Source: an uncultured Clostridium sp.
GTDB lineage: Bacteria > Bacillota_A > Clostridia > TANB77 > CAG-508
DNA: 16,667 nt
Reading direction: 5' to 3'
Assembly (NCBI GenBank): GCA_905200315.1
Contig: CAJKKA010000023.1
Location: forward strand, 1-16,667
Positions 7,372-14,640 of the stretch are shown here, piece by piece. A program made the translations under genes and the position numbers. The notes beneath the pieces were generated by a model. That model had not been told where the DNA came from, made no database searches, and worked only from the letters and a program-made list of their open reading frames with translations. Each line of letters starts with the position of its first letter. The stretch's first letter is position 1.

Positions 7372-7911
7372 ATGGAATTTTTAAGAGAACAATATGAAAA
7401 AGAAGTTGTTCCAGCTTTAATGAAAAAATTTAACTATAAATCAGTTATGGAAGTTCCAAAACTTGATAAAATAGTTTTAAATATAGGATTAGGAGATGTA
7501 AAAGATAATCCAAAATCATTAGAAAATGCAATGAATGATATTCAAATAATAACAGGTCAAAAACCTATAGTAACAAAAGCTAGAAAATCTATAGCAGCTT
7601 TCAAACTAAGAGAAGGTGTTAATATAGGATGTAAAGTAACATTAAGAAGAGGAAAAATGTATGATTTCGCATATAAACTATTTAATGTTGCATTACCAAG
7701 AGTTAGAGATTTTAGAGGAGTTTCAGCTAATTCTTTTGATGGTAGAGGTAACTACTCTATGGGAATTAAAGAACAATTAATATTCCCTGAAATCGAATAT
7801 GATAAAGTTGATAAATTAAGAGGAATGGATATAATCTTCGTTACAACAGCTAAAACAGACGAAGAAGCTAAAGAATTATTAACATTATTAGGAATGCCAT
7901 TTAAAAAATAA
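7372..7911 (+). CDS. rplE: 50S ribosomal protein L5
   Basis: L5 binds 5S rRNA in the central protuberance and contacts P-site tRNA and S13. The 179-residue product is the exact family length. It shows [17 protein letters not shown] (4-20), [15 protein letters not shown] (28-42), the [20 protein letters not shown] block (62-81) and the C-terminal [18 protein letters not shown]. An AAAGGAGG site lies upstream. Confidence 0.98.
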   Translation: MEFLREQYEKEVVPALMKKFNYKSVMEVPKLDKIVLNIGLGDVKDNPKSLENAMNDIQIITGQKPIVTKARKSIAAFKLREGVNIGCKVTLRRGKMYDFAYKLFNVALPRVRDFRGVSANSFDGRGNYSMGIKEQLIFPEIEYDKVDKLRGMDIIFVTTAKTDEEAKELLTLLGMPFKK

Positions 7912-7985
7912 TTAGGCAATGCCGATTACAAATAATTTTTGCAGCCGAGCATTAGCGAGGATGTATTTCCTAAAAAAAATATGAA
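7912..7985 (+). other. rplE-rpsN spacer with imperfect hairpin
   Basis: Between the genes, TTAGG and AAATA on the left can pair with TATTT and CCTAA on the right around a core that includes GCCGAGCATTAGCGAGG. This GC-rich core resembles the AATGCGAAGG-type stretches near 3085 and 6840. It may be an eroded intergenic repeat; the pairing is imperfect and no gene is visible. Confidence 0.3.
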
Positions 7986-7996
7986 GGGAGAAAATT

Positions 7997-8182
7997 ATGG
8001 CTAAAAAATCTTTGAAAGTAAAACAACAAAGAGATCAAAAATACAAAACAAGAGAATATAACAGATGTAAAATATGTGGTAGACCACACGCTTATATAAG
8101 AAAATTTGGTATTTGCCGTGTTTGTTTTAGAGAATTAGCACATAAAGGTGAGATACCAGGTGTTAAAAAAGCTAGTTGGTAA
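7997..8182 (+). CDS. rpsN: 30S ribosomal protein S14, zinc-binding type Z
   Basis: S14 sits in the small-subunit head near S3 and S10. The 61-residue length and the two zinc pairs CKIC and CRVC, with the conserved [19 protein letters not shown] stretch and C-terminal KKASW, mark the short type Z (C+) form. A zinc-free, longer paralogue (often induced by Zur under zinc limitation) is not in this window. AAGGGAG precedes the ATG. Confidence 0.98.
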   Translation: MAKKSLKVKQQRDQKYKTREYNRCKICGRPHAYIRKFGICRVCFRELAHKGEIPGVKKASW

Positions 8183-8307
8183 AATTCAAATGCAATCAAT
8201 TATCCTGCACATTTTCTTAATTATTACAAACTTCAATGTACAAATGTACATTATCAGCTTGTAATAATCGGCGAAAATGCACATTATAACTAATTTAATT
8301 CGAATTT
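8182..8307. repeat. Large nested palindromic element, copy 2
   Basis: Arms: AAATTC/GAATTT (8182-8187 with 8302-8307); ATTTTC/GAAAAT (8211-8216 with 8273-8278), each flanked outside by TGCACA or GCACA; ATTATTACAA/TTGTAATAAT (8220-8229 with 8259-8268, 10 bp perfect); core ATGTAC/GTACAT with loop AAAT (8236-8251). The core and the TGCACA/GAAAATGCACA segments match copy 1 at 2740-2851. It begins at the last base of the rpsN stop codon. Confidence 0.75.
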
Positions 8308-8347
8308 AAAATAAACTAGACAAAAAACTAAAAAAAGGAGGAAAGTA

Positions 8348-8746
8348 ATGAATACTACAGATCCAATAGCAGATATGCTAACAAGAATAAGAAATGCAAG
8401 TAATTCTAAACATAAAACTGTTGATGTACCAGCTTCAAAAGTAAAAAGAGCAATAGCTGAAATTTTATTTGAAGAAGGATATATTGCATCTTTTGAAGAT
8501 ATAAAAGATGATACACAAGGTGTTATAAGAATTACATTAAAATATGATGAAAATGGAACTAAAGTTATTTCTGGATTAAAAAGAATAAGTAAACCAGGAT
8601 TAAGAGTTTATGCTTCTAAAGAAGAATTACCTAAAGTTTTAAATGGATTAGGAATTGCTTTAATTTCTACTTCAAAAGGTATAAAAACAGATAAAGAAGC
8701 AAGAAATGAAAACTTAGGTGGAGAAGTTCTAGCATATGTTTGGTAA
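8348..8746 (+). CDS. rpsH: 30S ribosomal protein S8
   Basis: S8 is a primary 16S rRNA central-domain binder and the translational repressor of the spc operon in E. coli. The 132-residue product shows [14 protein letters not shown] (4-17), the [20 protein letters not shown] block and the C-terminal signature with [13 protein letters not shown] and [16 protein letters not shown] lies upstream of the ATG. The nearby palindrome at 8182-8307 lies in its leader, but no S8-binding site was recognised. Confidence 0.98.
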   Translation: MNTTDPIADMLTRIRNASNSKHKTVDVPASKVKRAIAEILFEEGYIASFEDIKDDTQGVIRITLKYDENGTKVISGLKRISKPGLRVYASKEELPKVLNGLGIALISTSKGIKTDKEARNENLGGEVLAYVW

Positions 8747-8809
8747 TAAAAATATGCTAGTTACCTAAATAATAAATATGAAGTTTTATAAGAAGAGGTG
8801 AAATTAAAA

Positions 8810-9346
8810 ATGTCAAGAATAGGAAATAAACCTATTACTGTACCAGATAGTGTTGAAGTTAAAATAGATGGAAACAACTTAACAGTAAAAGGACCTAAAG
8901 GAACATTAGAAAGAGAAATTCATAAAAACATAACAGTTTCTATTGATGGTAATGTTATTACTGTAACAAGACCTAATGACGAAGCTGAAAATAAAAGTTT
9001 ACATGGATTAACAAGAACATTAATTAATAACATGATAGAAGGTGTTCTAAATGAATATAGCAAAGAATTACAAATCGTTGGTGTAGGTTATAGAGCACAA
9101 AAACAAGGAAATAAAGTTGTTCTTACTTTAGGATATTCTCATCCAGTAGAAATGGAAGAACCAGAAGGAATTACATTTGATGTTCCTAATGCAAATACAG
9201 TTATAGTAAGAGGAATCGATAAAGAAGTTGTTGGTCAAACAGCTGCTGTTGTAAGAAGCAAGAGACCACCAGAAGTATACCATGGTAAAGGTATTAAATA
9301 TGCAGATGAGCATATAAGAAGAAAAGAAGGAAAAACAGGTAAATAA
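8810..9346 (+). CDS. rplF: 50S ribosomal protein L6
   Basis: L6 lies near the GTPase-associated centre beside the sarcin-ricin loop. The 178-residue product starts MSRIGNKPITVPDSVEV and has the two tandem L6 domains. The second domain carries the signature VRSKRPPEVYHGKGIKYADE near the C-terminus, followed by RRKEGKTGK. An in-frame GTG at 8798 would add four residues but lies within the GAGGTG ribosome binding site (8795-8800), so the ATG at 8810 is the better start. Confidence 0.97.
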   Translation: MSRIGNKPITVPDSVEVKIDGNNLTVKGPKGTLEREIHKNITVSIDGNVITVTRPNDEAENKSLHGLTRTLINNMIEGVLNEYSKELQIVGVGYRAQKQGNKVVLTLGYSHPVEMEEPEGITFDVPNANTVIVRGIDKEVVGQTAAVVRSKRPPEVYHGKGIKYADEHIRRKEGKTGK

Positions 9347-9397
9347 AAAATGAACTGTTAAATAAGAACAAACCTTAAAGAAAGGAGTAGTTGAACT

Positions 9398-9757
9398 ATG
9401 GTTAAAAAAACAAATAGAAAGTTTGAAAGAACTAGAAGACATATTCGTGTACGTAGAAAAATTAGTGGTACAGCAGAACGTCCAAGATTATGTGTATATA
9501 GAAGTAATACAAATATATATGCACAAGTAATTGACGATGTTGCTGGTAAAACTTTAGTTTCAGCTTCAACATTAGATAAAGAAGTTAAAACAAAGAAAGC
9601 TAATAAAGAAGCAGCAAAAGAAATTGGAAGTTTAATTGCAAAAAGAGCTAAAGATGCTAAAATATCAAATGTTGTATTTGATAGAGGTGGATATGTATAT
9701 CACGGAGTTGTTAAAGAATTAGCAGAAGCTGCTAGAGAAGGCGGATTAGAATTCTAA
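9398..9757 (+). CDS. rplR: 50S ribosomal protein L18
   Basis: L18 binds 5S rRNA together with L5. The 119-residue product has a basic N-terminus ([19 protein letters not shown], 3-21), then [24 protein letters not shown] and the C-terminal [30 protein letters not shown] signature. AAAGGAG lies upstream. It is followed by a heptad-repeat hairpin. Confidence 0.98.
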   Translation: MVKKTNRKFERTRRHIRVRRKISGTAERPRLCVYRSNTNIYAQVIDDVAGKTLVSASTLDKEVKTKKANKEAAKEIGSLIAKRAKDAKISNVVFDRGGYVYHGVVKELAEAAREGGLEF

Positions 9758-9759
9758 TT

Positions 9760-9818
9760 ATAGATTAGGAGTTAGAAGTTTGAATTATTATATTCCAACA
9801 TCTAACATCAAATTCTCT
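9760..9818. repeat. Heptad-repeat hairpin, copy D
   Basis: Just after rplR: ATAGATT, AGGAGTT, AGAAGTT, TGAATTA (9760-9787) facing AACATCT, AACATCA, AATTCTC (9797-9817). The arms pair over about 18 positions, with the same recurrent mismatch in each unit. The T-poor sequence after it does not suggest a terminator. Confidence 0.75.
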
Positions 9819-9864
9819 AAATAAAGATTATATGAGAAAATAAAAAAGAAGGAGGCAAGTCTTA

Positions 9865-10353
9865 ATGCAAGAAGAAAAAACAGAATTAAAGGAAAAAGTT
9901 GTTGCTATAAACAGAGTTGCTAAAGTTGTTAAAGGTGGTAGAACTTTTAGATTTAGTGCTTTAGTTGTTGTTGGTGACGAAAATGGACATATTGGTGCAG
10001 GTAACGGTAAAGCATCAGAAGTTCCAGATGCGATAAAAAAAGCAATTGAAGATGCTAAAAAGAATTTAATAGAAGTTCCAATCGTTGGAAATACAATACC
10101 ACATGAATTTGTTGGAAAATTTGGTAGTGCAAATGTTATGATGAAACCAGCCCCAGAAGGTTCTGGAATTATAGCAGGTGGTAGTGTAAGACCAGTAATA
10201 GAACTTGCAGGATACAAAGATATAAAAACAAAAGTTATAGGAACAAACAATCCTAGAAATGTTGTATATGCTACATTAAATGCATTACAAAACATGAGTA
10301 CAGCAGAACAAGTTGCTAAAAAAAGAGGTAAAAAAGTAGAAGAAATATTATAA
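9865..10353 (+). CDS. rpsE: 30S ribosomal protein S5
   Basis: S5 takes part in decoding accuracy and mRNA entry. The 162-residue product has an acidic/basic N-terminus, a dsRNA-binding-like domain (about 10-75, with [19 protein letters not shown] at 26-44) and a C-terminal GHMP-like domain with the [18 protein letters not shown] block (about 98-115). GAAGGAGG precedes the ATG. It is followed directly by a heptad-repeat hairpin and rplO; rpmD, which usually sits between, is missing. Confidence 0.98.
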   Translation: MQEEKTELKEKVVAINRVAKVVKGGRTFRFSALVVVGDENGHIGAGNGKASEVPDAIKKAIEDAKKNLIEVPIVGNTIPHEFVGKFGSANVMMKPAPEGSGIIAGGSVRPVIELAGYKDIKTKVIGTNNPRNVVYATLNALQNMSTAEQVAKKRGKKVEEIL

Positions 10354-10354
10354 T

Positions 10355-10424
10355 TGAGATTGAAAGTTGGAGGTTGTTAATATTACAGTAGATTCTAACA
10401 ACAAACATTCAACTTCAATAAACA
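10355..10424. repeat. Heptad-repeat hairpin, copy E, in the usual rpmD position
   Basis: TGAGATT, GAAAGTT, GGAGGTT, GTTAATA (10355-10382) face AACAACA, AACATTC, AACTTCA, ATAAACA (10397-10424). It fills the rpsE-rplO gap in which most bacteria carry rpmD. The 89-nt gap is too short for L30 and has no suitable frame. Confidence 0.72.
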
Positions 10425-10442
10425 CAAGGGAGGTGTAAATAG

Positions 10443-10877
10443 ATGAACTTAACAGATTTAAAATCAGCACAAAAAAATGTAAAAAGAACTAGAGTAGGAC
10501 GTGGAATAGGTTCTGGTTTAGGAAAAACTTCTGGAAGAGGTCAAAAAGGACAAAAATCAAGATCAGGTGGTGGAGTAAGAAGAGGATTTGAAGGTGGTCA
10601 AACTCCATTATATAGAAGATTACCAAAAAGAGGATTTAAAAATATTTTTGCAAAACAATATACAGAAGTAACATTAACAATGTTAAATAAATCAAAAGCT
10701 ACAGAAGTTACAGCTGAATCTTTATTAGAAGAAGGAATAATTGGAAAAATAAATGATGGAATAGTTGTTTTAGCTACAGGTAAATTAGAGAAAAAACTTA
10801 CAGTTAAAGCAAATAGATTTACAAAAGCAGCTGCTCAAGCTATTGAAGCAGCAGGAGGAAAGATAGAGGTGATTTAG
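10443..10877 (+). CDS. rplO: 50S ribosomal protein L15
   Basis: L15 is a late-assembly protein that contacts many 23S domains through its glycine-rich N-terminal tail. The 144-residue product shows [20 protein letters not shown] (1-20), the Gly/Arg/Lys-rich [20 protein letters not shown] (23-42), then [29 protein letters not shown] precedes the ATG. Its stop codon abuts the secY start, and the secY ribosome binding site lies within its last codons. Confidence 0.97.
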   Translation: MNLTDLKSAQKNVKRTRVGRGIGSGLGKTSGRGQKGQKSRSGGGVRRGFEGGQTPLYRRLPKRGFKNIFAKQYTEVTLTMLNKSKATEVTAESLLEEGIIGKINDGIVVLATGKLEKKLTVKANRFTKAAAQAIEAAGGKIEVI

Positions 10878-12197
10878 TTGTTTAAAACTATTAAAAATGC
10901 ATGGAAGACACCTGAAGTAAGAAAAAGAATTTTATATACATTATTATTAATTGTAATTTTTAGATTTGGTTGTTACATAACAGCACCTGGTGTTGATGCA
11001 GTAGCTTTAGCAAAGGTTATGGGATCAAATTCAGGAATAAGTGGAATATTAGATATTATATCTGGTGGAGCTTTTTCTAAATTTACAATATTTGCAATGA
11101 GTATAAGCCCATATATTACAGCATCAATTGTTATTCAACTTTTAACAATGGTAATACCATCTTTAGAAAAATTAGCAAAAGATGGTGGAGAAGTTGGAAG
11201 ACAAAAAATGAACAAATATACAAAAGTATTATCACTAGTTCTAGCTTTAATAGAAGCAACTGGATTATACTTAACCTATAAAGGACAAAATGTATTTGTT
11301 GACAATACTGCATTAACAGGAATGTTATTAATACTTTCATTAGTAACAGGTACATCAATTTTAATGTGGCTTGGAGAACAAATAACACAAAAAGGAATTG
11401 GAAATGGAATTTCAGTATTAATTTTAGTTGGTATTCTAGCTAGAGTTCCAAGTGCAATTCAAACAATTGCTAAGTTAATAGTAAATAATGGAGTTTTTAG
11501 TACAACAGGATTAATAACTGCATTAGGAATTATTATAGGTGCAATTATATTAGTTGCAGCTGTTGTATTTGTACAAAATGCAGAAAGAAGAATTCCAGTA
11601 CAATATTCTAAAAAAGTTGTAGGAAGAAAAATGGTAGGCGCTCAAAATACTCATATTCCATTGAAACCTGCAATGGCAGGAGTTATGCCAATAATATTTG
11701 CAAGTAGTTTTATGACATTTCCAGCAATGATTATTCAAATGTTTAATTCTAATATTGCAACACAAACTGGTTTCTGGAATGTTGTATATAAATTTTCTTT
11801 AGCAACATCTTCATCTAGTGTTGGTATAGGATATTCAATAGTAAATGCTATAGTATATTTACTATTAATTGTAGGATTTACATTTTTCTATACATATGCT
11901 ACATTTAATCCAGCTGAAGTATCAGCTAATATTAAAAGAAATGGTGGATTTATACCAGGAATAAGAGCTGGTAAGCCAACAACAGACTACTTATCATCAG
12001 TAGTTGGTAAATTAACAATATTCGGAGGAATTTATTTAGCAATTATAGCTATACTTCCAATGTTTATGAGATTTACAAGTTTAGATGTCACATTTGGTGG
12101 AACATCAATATTAATTGTTGTTGGGGTTGCATTGGAAACAGTTCAACAACTAGAATCACATTTAGTAATGAGACATTACAAAGGATTCTTGGAATAA
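10878..12197 (+). CDS. secY: Protein translocase channel subunit SecY
   Basis: SecY is the integral membrane pore of the Sec translocon, working with SecE, SecG and SecA. The 439-residue product is full length and has about ten hydrophobic segments: the first near 17-38, a plug-like GISGILDIISGGAF near 50-64, and the next near 67-90 with YITASIVIQLLTMVIP. The basic cytoplasmic loop with RRIPVQYSKKVVGRKM-like sequence sits before the later segments. The start is TTG at 10878, directly after the rplO TAG, with GAGGTGAT at 10866-10873; the N-terminus MFKTIKNAWKTPEVRKRIL matches the family. Confidence 0.98.
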   Translation: MFKTIKNAWKTPEVRKRILYTLLLIVIFRFGCYITAPGVDAVALAKVMGSNSGISGILDIISGGAFSKFTIFAMSISPYITASIVIQLLTMVIPSLEKLAKDGGEVGRQKMNKYTKVLSLVLALIEATGLYLTYKGQNVFVDNTALTGMLLILSLVTGTSILMWLGEQITQKGIGNGISVLILVGILARVPSAIQTIAKLIVNNGVFSTTGLITALGIIIGAIILVAAVVFVQNAERRIPVQYSKKVVGRKMVGAQNTHIPLKPAMAGVMPIIFASSFMTFPAMIIQMFNSNIATQTGFWNVVYKFSLATSSSSVGIGYSIVNAIVYLLLIVGFTFFYTYATFNPAEVSANIKRNGGFIPGIRAGKPTTDYLSSVVGKLTIFGGIYLAIIAILPMFMRFTSLDVTFGGTSILIVVGVALETVQQLESHLVMRHYKGFLE

Positions 12198-12211
12198 AAT
12201 AAATTGCATTA

Positions 12212-12230
12212 GGGCGGATGTGTTCCGCCC
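12212..12230. repeat. GC-rich hairpin between secY and adk
   Basis: GGGCGGA (12212-12218) pairs perfectly with TCCGCCC (12224-12230) around a TGTGT loop. No T-tract follows (AAAATGTG), so it is a poor intrinsic terminator. The TAGGG start and the AAA end resemble the GGGTCG/CGACCC elements, so it may be a variant of that family. Beyond it, the direct repeat AAATGTGTGTTT occurs at 12232-12243 and 12268-12279. Confidence 0.55.
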
Positions 12231-12319
12231 AAAATGTGTGTTTATGTTTTTTCAAAAATACATATAGAAATGTGTGTTTTTTAAAGAATATAAATAGCAT
12301 AAACAAAGGAGTGAAAAAT

Positions 12320-12985
12320 TTGATAATAGTAATGTTAGGAGCACCAGGAAGTGGTAAAGGCACTGTTGCAAAATTATTAACAGACACATTAAATATAGAA
12401 CATATTTCAACAGGAGATATGTTTAGAGAGGAAATAAAGTCTGGAAGTAAATTAGGAAAAGAATTAGAAAACTATATGTCAGATGGAAAACTTGTTCCAG
12501 ATGATGTAGTTATAAAAATTTTAGATGAAAGACTATCTAGACCAACTGCCCAAAATGGTGTTGTATTAGATGGATTTCCTAGAACAAAAATTCAAGCTGA
12601 ACATTTAAAACAATTATTAGAAAAAAGAAATAAAAAGGTTGATGTAGCAATACAATTAAACATTCCAGATGAAGACATTATATATAGAACAGTAAAAAGA
12701 AGAATATGTTCAAATAAAGACTGTGGAGCAATATACAATTTAGAATTCAACAAACCAAAACAAGATGGAATATGTGATGTATGCGGAAGTGAATTATATA
12801 GAAGAGAAGATGACAACGAAGAAACAGTAAAAAGAAGAATTGATACATATCATAAACGTTCAGAACCAATTATAAAATATTTCGAAGAAGAAGGAATTTT
12901 ATATACAGTTGACCTAAGAGCACAAGATCAAGTTACAAAGCAAGACATTGACAAATGGCTAAAAGATATTAACGAAAAAATATGA
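12320..12985 (+). CDS. adk: Adenylate kinase, zinc-lid type
   Basis: Adk converts ATP plus AMP to two ADP in the cytoplasm. The 221-residue product has the P-loop GAPGSGKGT (7-15), the NMP-binding region with STGDMFRE (30-37), LDGFPRT (83-89) and a lid with four Cys at 130, 135, 152 and 155. Structural zinc lids are common in Bacillota; here the first pair is spaced C-x4-C rather than the usual C-x2-C. The frame stays open upstream to 12218, but that part is low-complexity and unlike Adk. The TTG at 12320 has AAAGGAG at 12306-12312 and gives the normal N-terminus, so it is preferred. Confidence 0.95.
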   Translation: MIIVMLGAPGSGKGTVAKLLTDTLNIEHISTGDMFREEIKSGSKLGKELENYMSDGKLVPDDVVIKILDERLSRPTAQNGVVLDGFPRTKIQAEHLKQLLEKRNKKVDVAIQLNIPDEDIIYRTVKRRICSNKDCGAIYNLEFNKPKQDGICDVCGSELYRREDDNEETVKRRIDTYHKRSEPIIKYFEEEGILYTVDLRAQDQVTKQDIDKWLKDINEKI

Positions 12986-13025
12986 AATTAAAAAATTGAC
13001 TTGAAATAAATTAATGTCAGACGTT

Positions 13026-13058
13026 GTAGGGGTCGGCGTCCTTAGGGCGACCCGAAAG
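13026..13058. repeat. GGGTCG/CGACCC hairpin element, copy 2
   Basis: Stem GGGTCG (13030-13035) with CGACCC (13048-13053). The 33-nt unit is identical to copy 1 at 6961-6993 except for one loop base. Confidence 0.78.
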
Positions 13059-13147
13059 ATGAAATAAAAAATATTCCAAAATAATATATATATTTAAAAT
13101 TTGATCTTAATTATTATTTTGTCTTTAAATAAAAATTGTCAAACGAT

Positions 13148-13177
13148 GTAGTGGTCGACGTCTCTGTCGACCAGAAA
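13148..13177. repeat. Variant hairpin, copy 3 of the GGGTCG/CGACCC family
   Basis: TGGTCGAC (13152-13159) pairs perfectly with GTCGACCA (13166-13173), loop GTCTCT. The preceding GATGTAG and following GAAA match copy 2. The stem has compensatory changes on both arms relative to copy 2 (GGGTCG to TGGTCG, CGACCC to CGACCA), as expected if the fold is maintained. Confidence 0.65.
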
Positions 13178-13218
13178 TATAAAAATAATTATAAATGTTT
13201 AGAAAGAAGATAATGAAA

Positions 13219-13989
13219 ATGATTTATGTGAAATCTAAAAAAGAAATAGAATTAATGGAAGAAGCTTGCCGTGTTGCTGCACTTGCACAAAAAGCAGTTG
13301 AGGCCGCTATAAAACCAGGAATATCTACATGGGAGTTAGATAAAATAGCTGAAAAAGAAATGAGGAAACACGGAGCAATACCTGCTGAAAAAGGTTATCC
13401 AAGTGGAGTAAAAGGTGTTCCAGATTTTCCAGGAAGCATATGTAGTTCTGTAAATGATGTAGTTATACATGGAATTCCAAATAAAAGAGAAATTTTAAAA
13501 GATGGAGATATTATAAGTGTTGACTTAGTAGCATACAAAGATGGATTTAATGGAGACTGTGCTAGAACATATTTAGTTGGAAATGTAGATAAAGCTACAA
13601 AAAGATTAGTAGAAATTACAAAGCAAGCTTTTTTTGAAGGAATAAAATACGCAAAAAAAGGTAATAGAATTGGAGATATTTCTCATGCTATAGGAGAATT
13701 TGTAGAAAAAAATGGATACTCAGTTGTAAAAGAATTTCAAGGACACGGAATAGGAAGAGAAATGCACGAAGATCCAGGAATACCAAACTATGGAAAAGCA
13801 GGAAAGGGAACAAGACTTGAACCTGGTATGACACTTGCGATAGAACCTATGGTAATAGCTGGAAAAGAAGAAATTTTGGAACTCGATGATGGTTGGGGAA
13901 TAATATCAGAAGATGGAACAAATGCAGCACATTACGAAAATACAATTTTAATTACAGAAAAAGACCCAAAAATCTTGACTATTCTTTAA
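13219..13989 (+). CDS. map: Methionine aminopeptidase, type I
   Basis: Removes the N-terminal Met from nascent proteins with two metal ions. The 256-residue product has the five metal ligands expected for type I enzymes: Asp102, Asp113, His176, Glu209 and Glu240, plus the substrate His84 (VIHGIP). The EFQGHGIGREMHEDP (172-186) and AIEPM (207-211) motifs are clear. Met codons at 13195, 13213 and 13219 share the frame; 13219 gives the family start MIYVKSKKEIELM and lies about 9 nt after a weak AGAAAGAAG site. The ribosome binding site is weaker than its neighbours'. The start is uncertain by a few residues; the identity is not. Confidence 0.95.
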   Translation: MIYVKSKKEIELMEEACRVAALAQKAVEAAIKPGISTWELDKIAEKEMRKHGAIPAEKGYPSGVKGVPDFPGSICSSVNDVVIHGIPNKREILKDGDIISVDLVAYKDGFNGDCARTYLVGNVDKATKRLVEITKQAFFEGIKYAKKGNRIGDISHAIGEFVEKNGYSVVKEFQGHGIGREMHEDPGIPNYGKAGKGTRLEPGMTLAIEPMVIAGKEEILELDDGWGIISEDGTNAAHYENTILITEKDPKILTIL

Positions 13990-14003
13990 TTATGGTATAT
14001 ACT
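13975..14003 (+). promoter_or_regulatory. Candidate internal sigma-A promoter for infA and the alpha genes
   Basis: TTGACT (13975-13980) and TATACT (13998-14003) are separated by exactly 17 nt, five of six matches to each consensus box. The -35 box overlaps the last codons of map. Transcription would start near 14010, about 50 nt before infA, giving an extra supply of infA, rpmJ and downstream genes. Confidence 0.6.
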
Positions 14004-14058
14004 ATATAAGCTAATTGTAGATTTTTATATAAATTTACTAAAATTAGGAGGTAAAATA

Positions 14059-14277
14059 ATGTCAAAAGAGGATGTTATCGAAGTAGAAGGTGTTGTTGTT
14101 GAAGCATTGCCTAATACAAATTTTAAAGTAGAACTTGAAAATGGGCATCAAGTACTAGCTCATATTTCAGGAAAACTAAGGATGAATTATATAAAAATAT
14201 TACCTGGAGACAAAGTAAAACTTGAACTTTCACCATATGATCTAACTAGAGGAAGAATTACTTGGAGAGGTAAATAA
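14059..14277 (+). CDS. infA: Translation initiation factor IF-1
   Basis: IF-1 occupies the 30S A-site during initiation. The 72-residue product is the exact family length and a single S1-like OB domain: [20 protein letters not shown] (3-22), [20 protein letters not shown] (28-47), [20 protein letters not shown] (50-69). TAGGAGG precedes the ATG. It lies just after the candidate internal promoter. Confidence 0.98.
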   Translation: MSKEDVIEVEGVVVEALPNTNFKVELENGHQVLAHISGKLRMNYIKILPGDKVKLELSPYDLTRGRITWRGK

Positions 14278-14334
14278 AATAAAAAACAACTTAAAATATA
14301 TAGCAAAATATATATTAAAATAGGAGGTGCAAAA

Positions 14335-14448
14335 ATGAAAGTAAGACCATCAGTTAAAAAAATTTGCGATAAATGCAAAGTTATTAAAAGAAAAGGTGTA
14401 ATTAGAGTTATTTGTGAAAACCCTAAACACAAACAAAGACAAGGATAA
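14335..14448 (+). CDS. rpmJ: 50S ribosomal protein L36, zinc form
   Basis: L36 is the smallest ribosomal protein and stabilises 23S domains near the GTPase-associated region. The frame from ATG at 14335 to TAA at 14446-14448 encodes 37 residues beginning [14 protein letters not shown]. The zinc ligands Cys11, Cys14, Cys27 and His32 are all present, so this is the C+ type. TAGGAGGTG lies just upstream. The length and the ending KHKQRQG are exactly typical. Confidence 0.97.
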   Translation: MKVRPSVKKICDKCKVIKRKGVIRVICENPKHKQRQG

Positions 14449-14469
14449 TTAAATAACAAAATTGCTATT

Positions 14470-14526
14470 AACACAAATTATGGTAGCGGCTGGAAATTCA
14501 TAAGATTTCTTTATCAAATTTGTGTT
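14470..14526 (+). promoter_or_regulatory. Structured RNA element upstream of rpsM
   Basis: A perfect 10-bp long-range stem AACACAAATT/AATTTGTGTT (14470-14479 with 14517-14526) encloses a hairpin GAAAT/ATTTC (14493-14497 with 14505-14509). It lies in the 192-nt rpmJ-rpsM gap, in the position of the alpha-operon leader that S4 binds in E. coli. A regulatory role is inference; it could also be another intergenic repeat. The rest of the gap, 14527-14621, holds nothing else I recognise. Confidence 0.45.
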
Positions 14527-14640
14527 TATATATATGTCTAAAAAATATAAAAATACTATTTGAGTAAAATCAAATACATTTCAGTTTATATTTTAAGGAC
14601 AAACTAAAACAAACAAATAAATTTGGAGGTGCTAAAATTT

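Larger units (their letters stand above)
12986..13218 (+). other. adk-map spacer with two hairpin repeats, no gene
   Basis: The 233-nt gap carries two related hairpins (listed separately) embedded in similar flanks, GTCAGACGTTGTAG and GTCAAACGATGTAG, about 120 nt apart, suggesting a local duplication. The rest is A/T-rich. A TTGACT at 12996 has no matching -10 at the right distance. Confidence 0.6.

Noticed and set aside
9828..10295. Long minus-strand open frame opposite rpsE, and similar ones opposite rplB, rplD, rplW, rplP and rpoA
   Set aside because: They lie opposite well-recognised genes and have no recognisable protein family or ribosome binding site.
12212..12230. Intrinsic terminator after secY
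   Set aside because: The stem is strong but no T-tract follows on either strand.
12218..12319. N-terminal extension of adk
   Set aside because: It is low-complexity, overlaps a direct repeat and hairpin, and the TTG at 12320 has a proper ribosome binding site and gives the family N-terminus.
12983..12985. UGA as a sense codon, as in some A/T-rich lineages
   Set aside because: UGA ends adk at the expected length, and Trp is encoded by TGG in the genes read.
12996..13024. Promoter starting at TTGACT before map
   Set aside because: No -10 box at 16-18 nt spacing.
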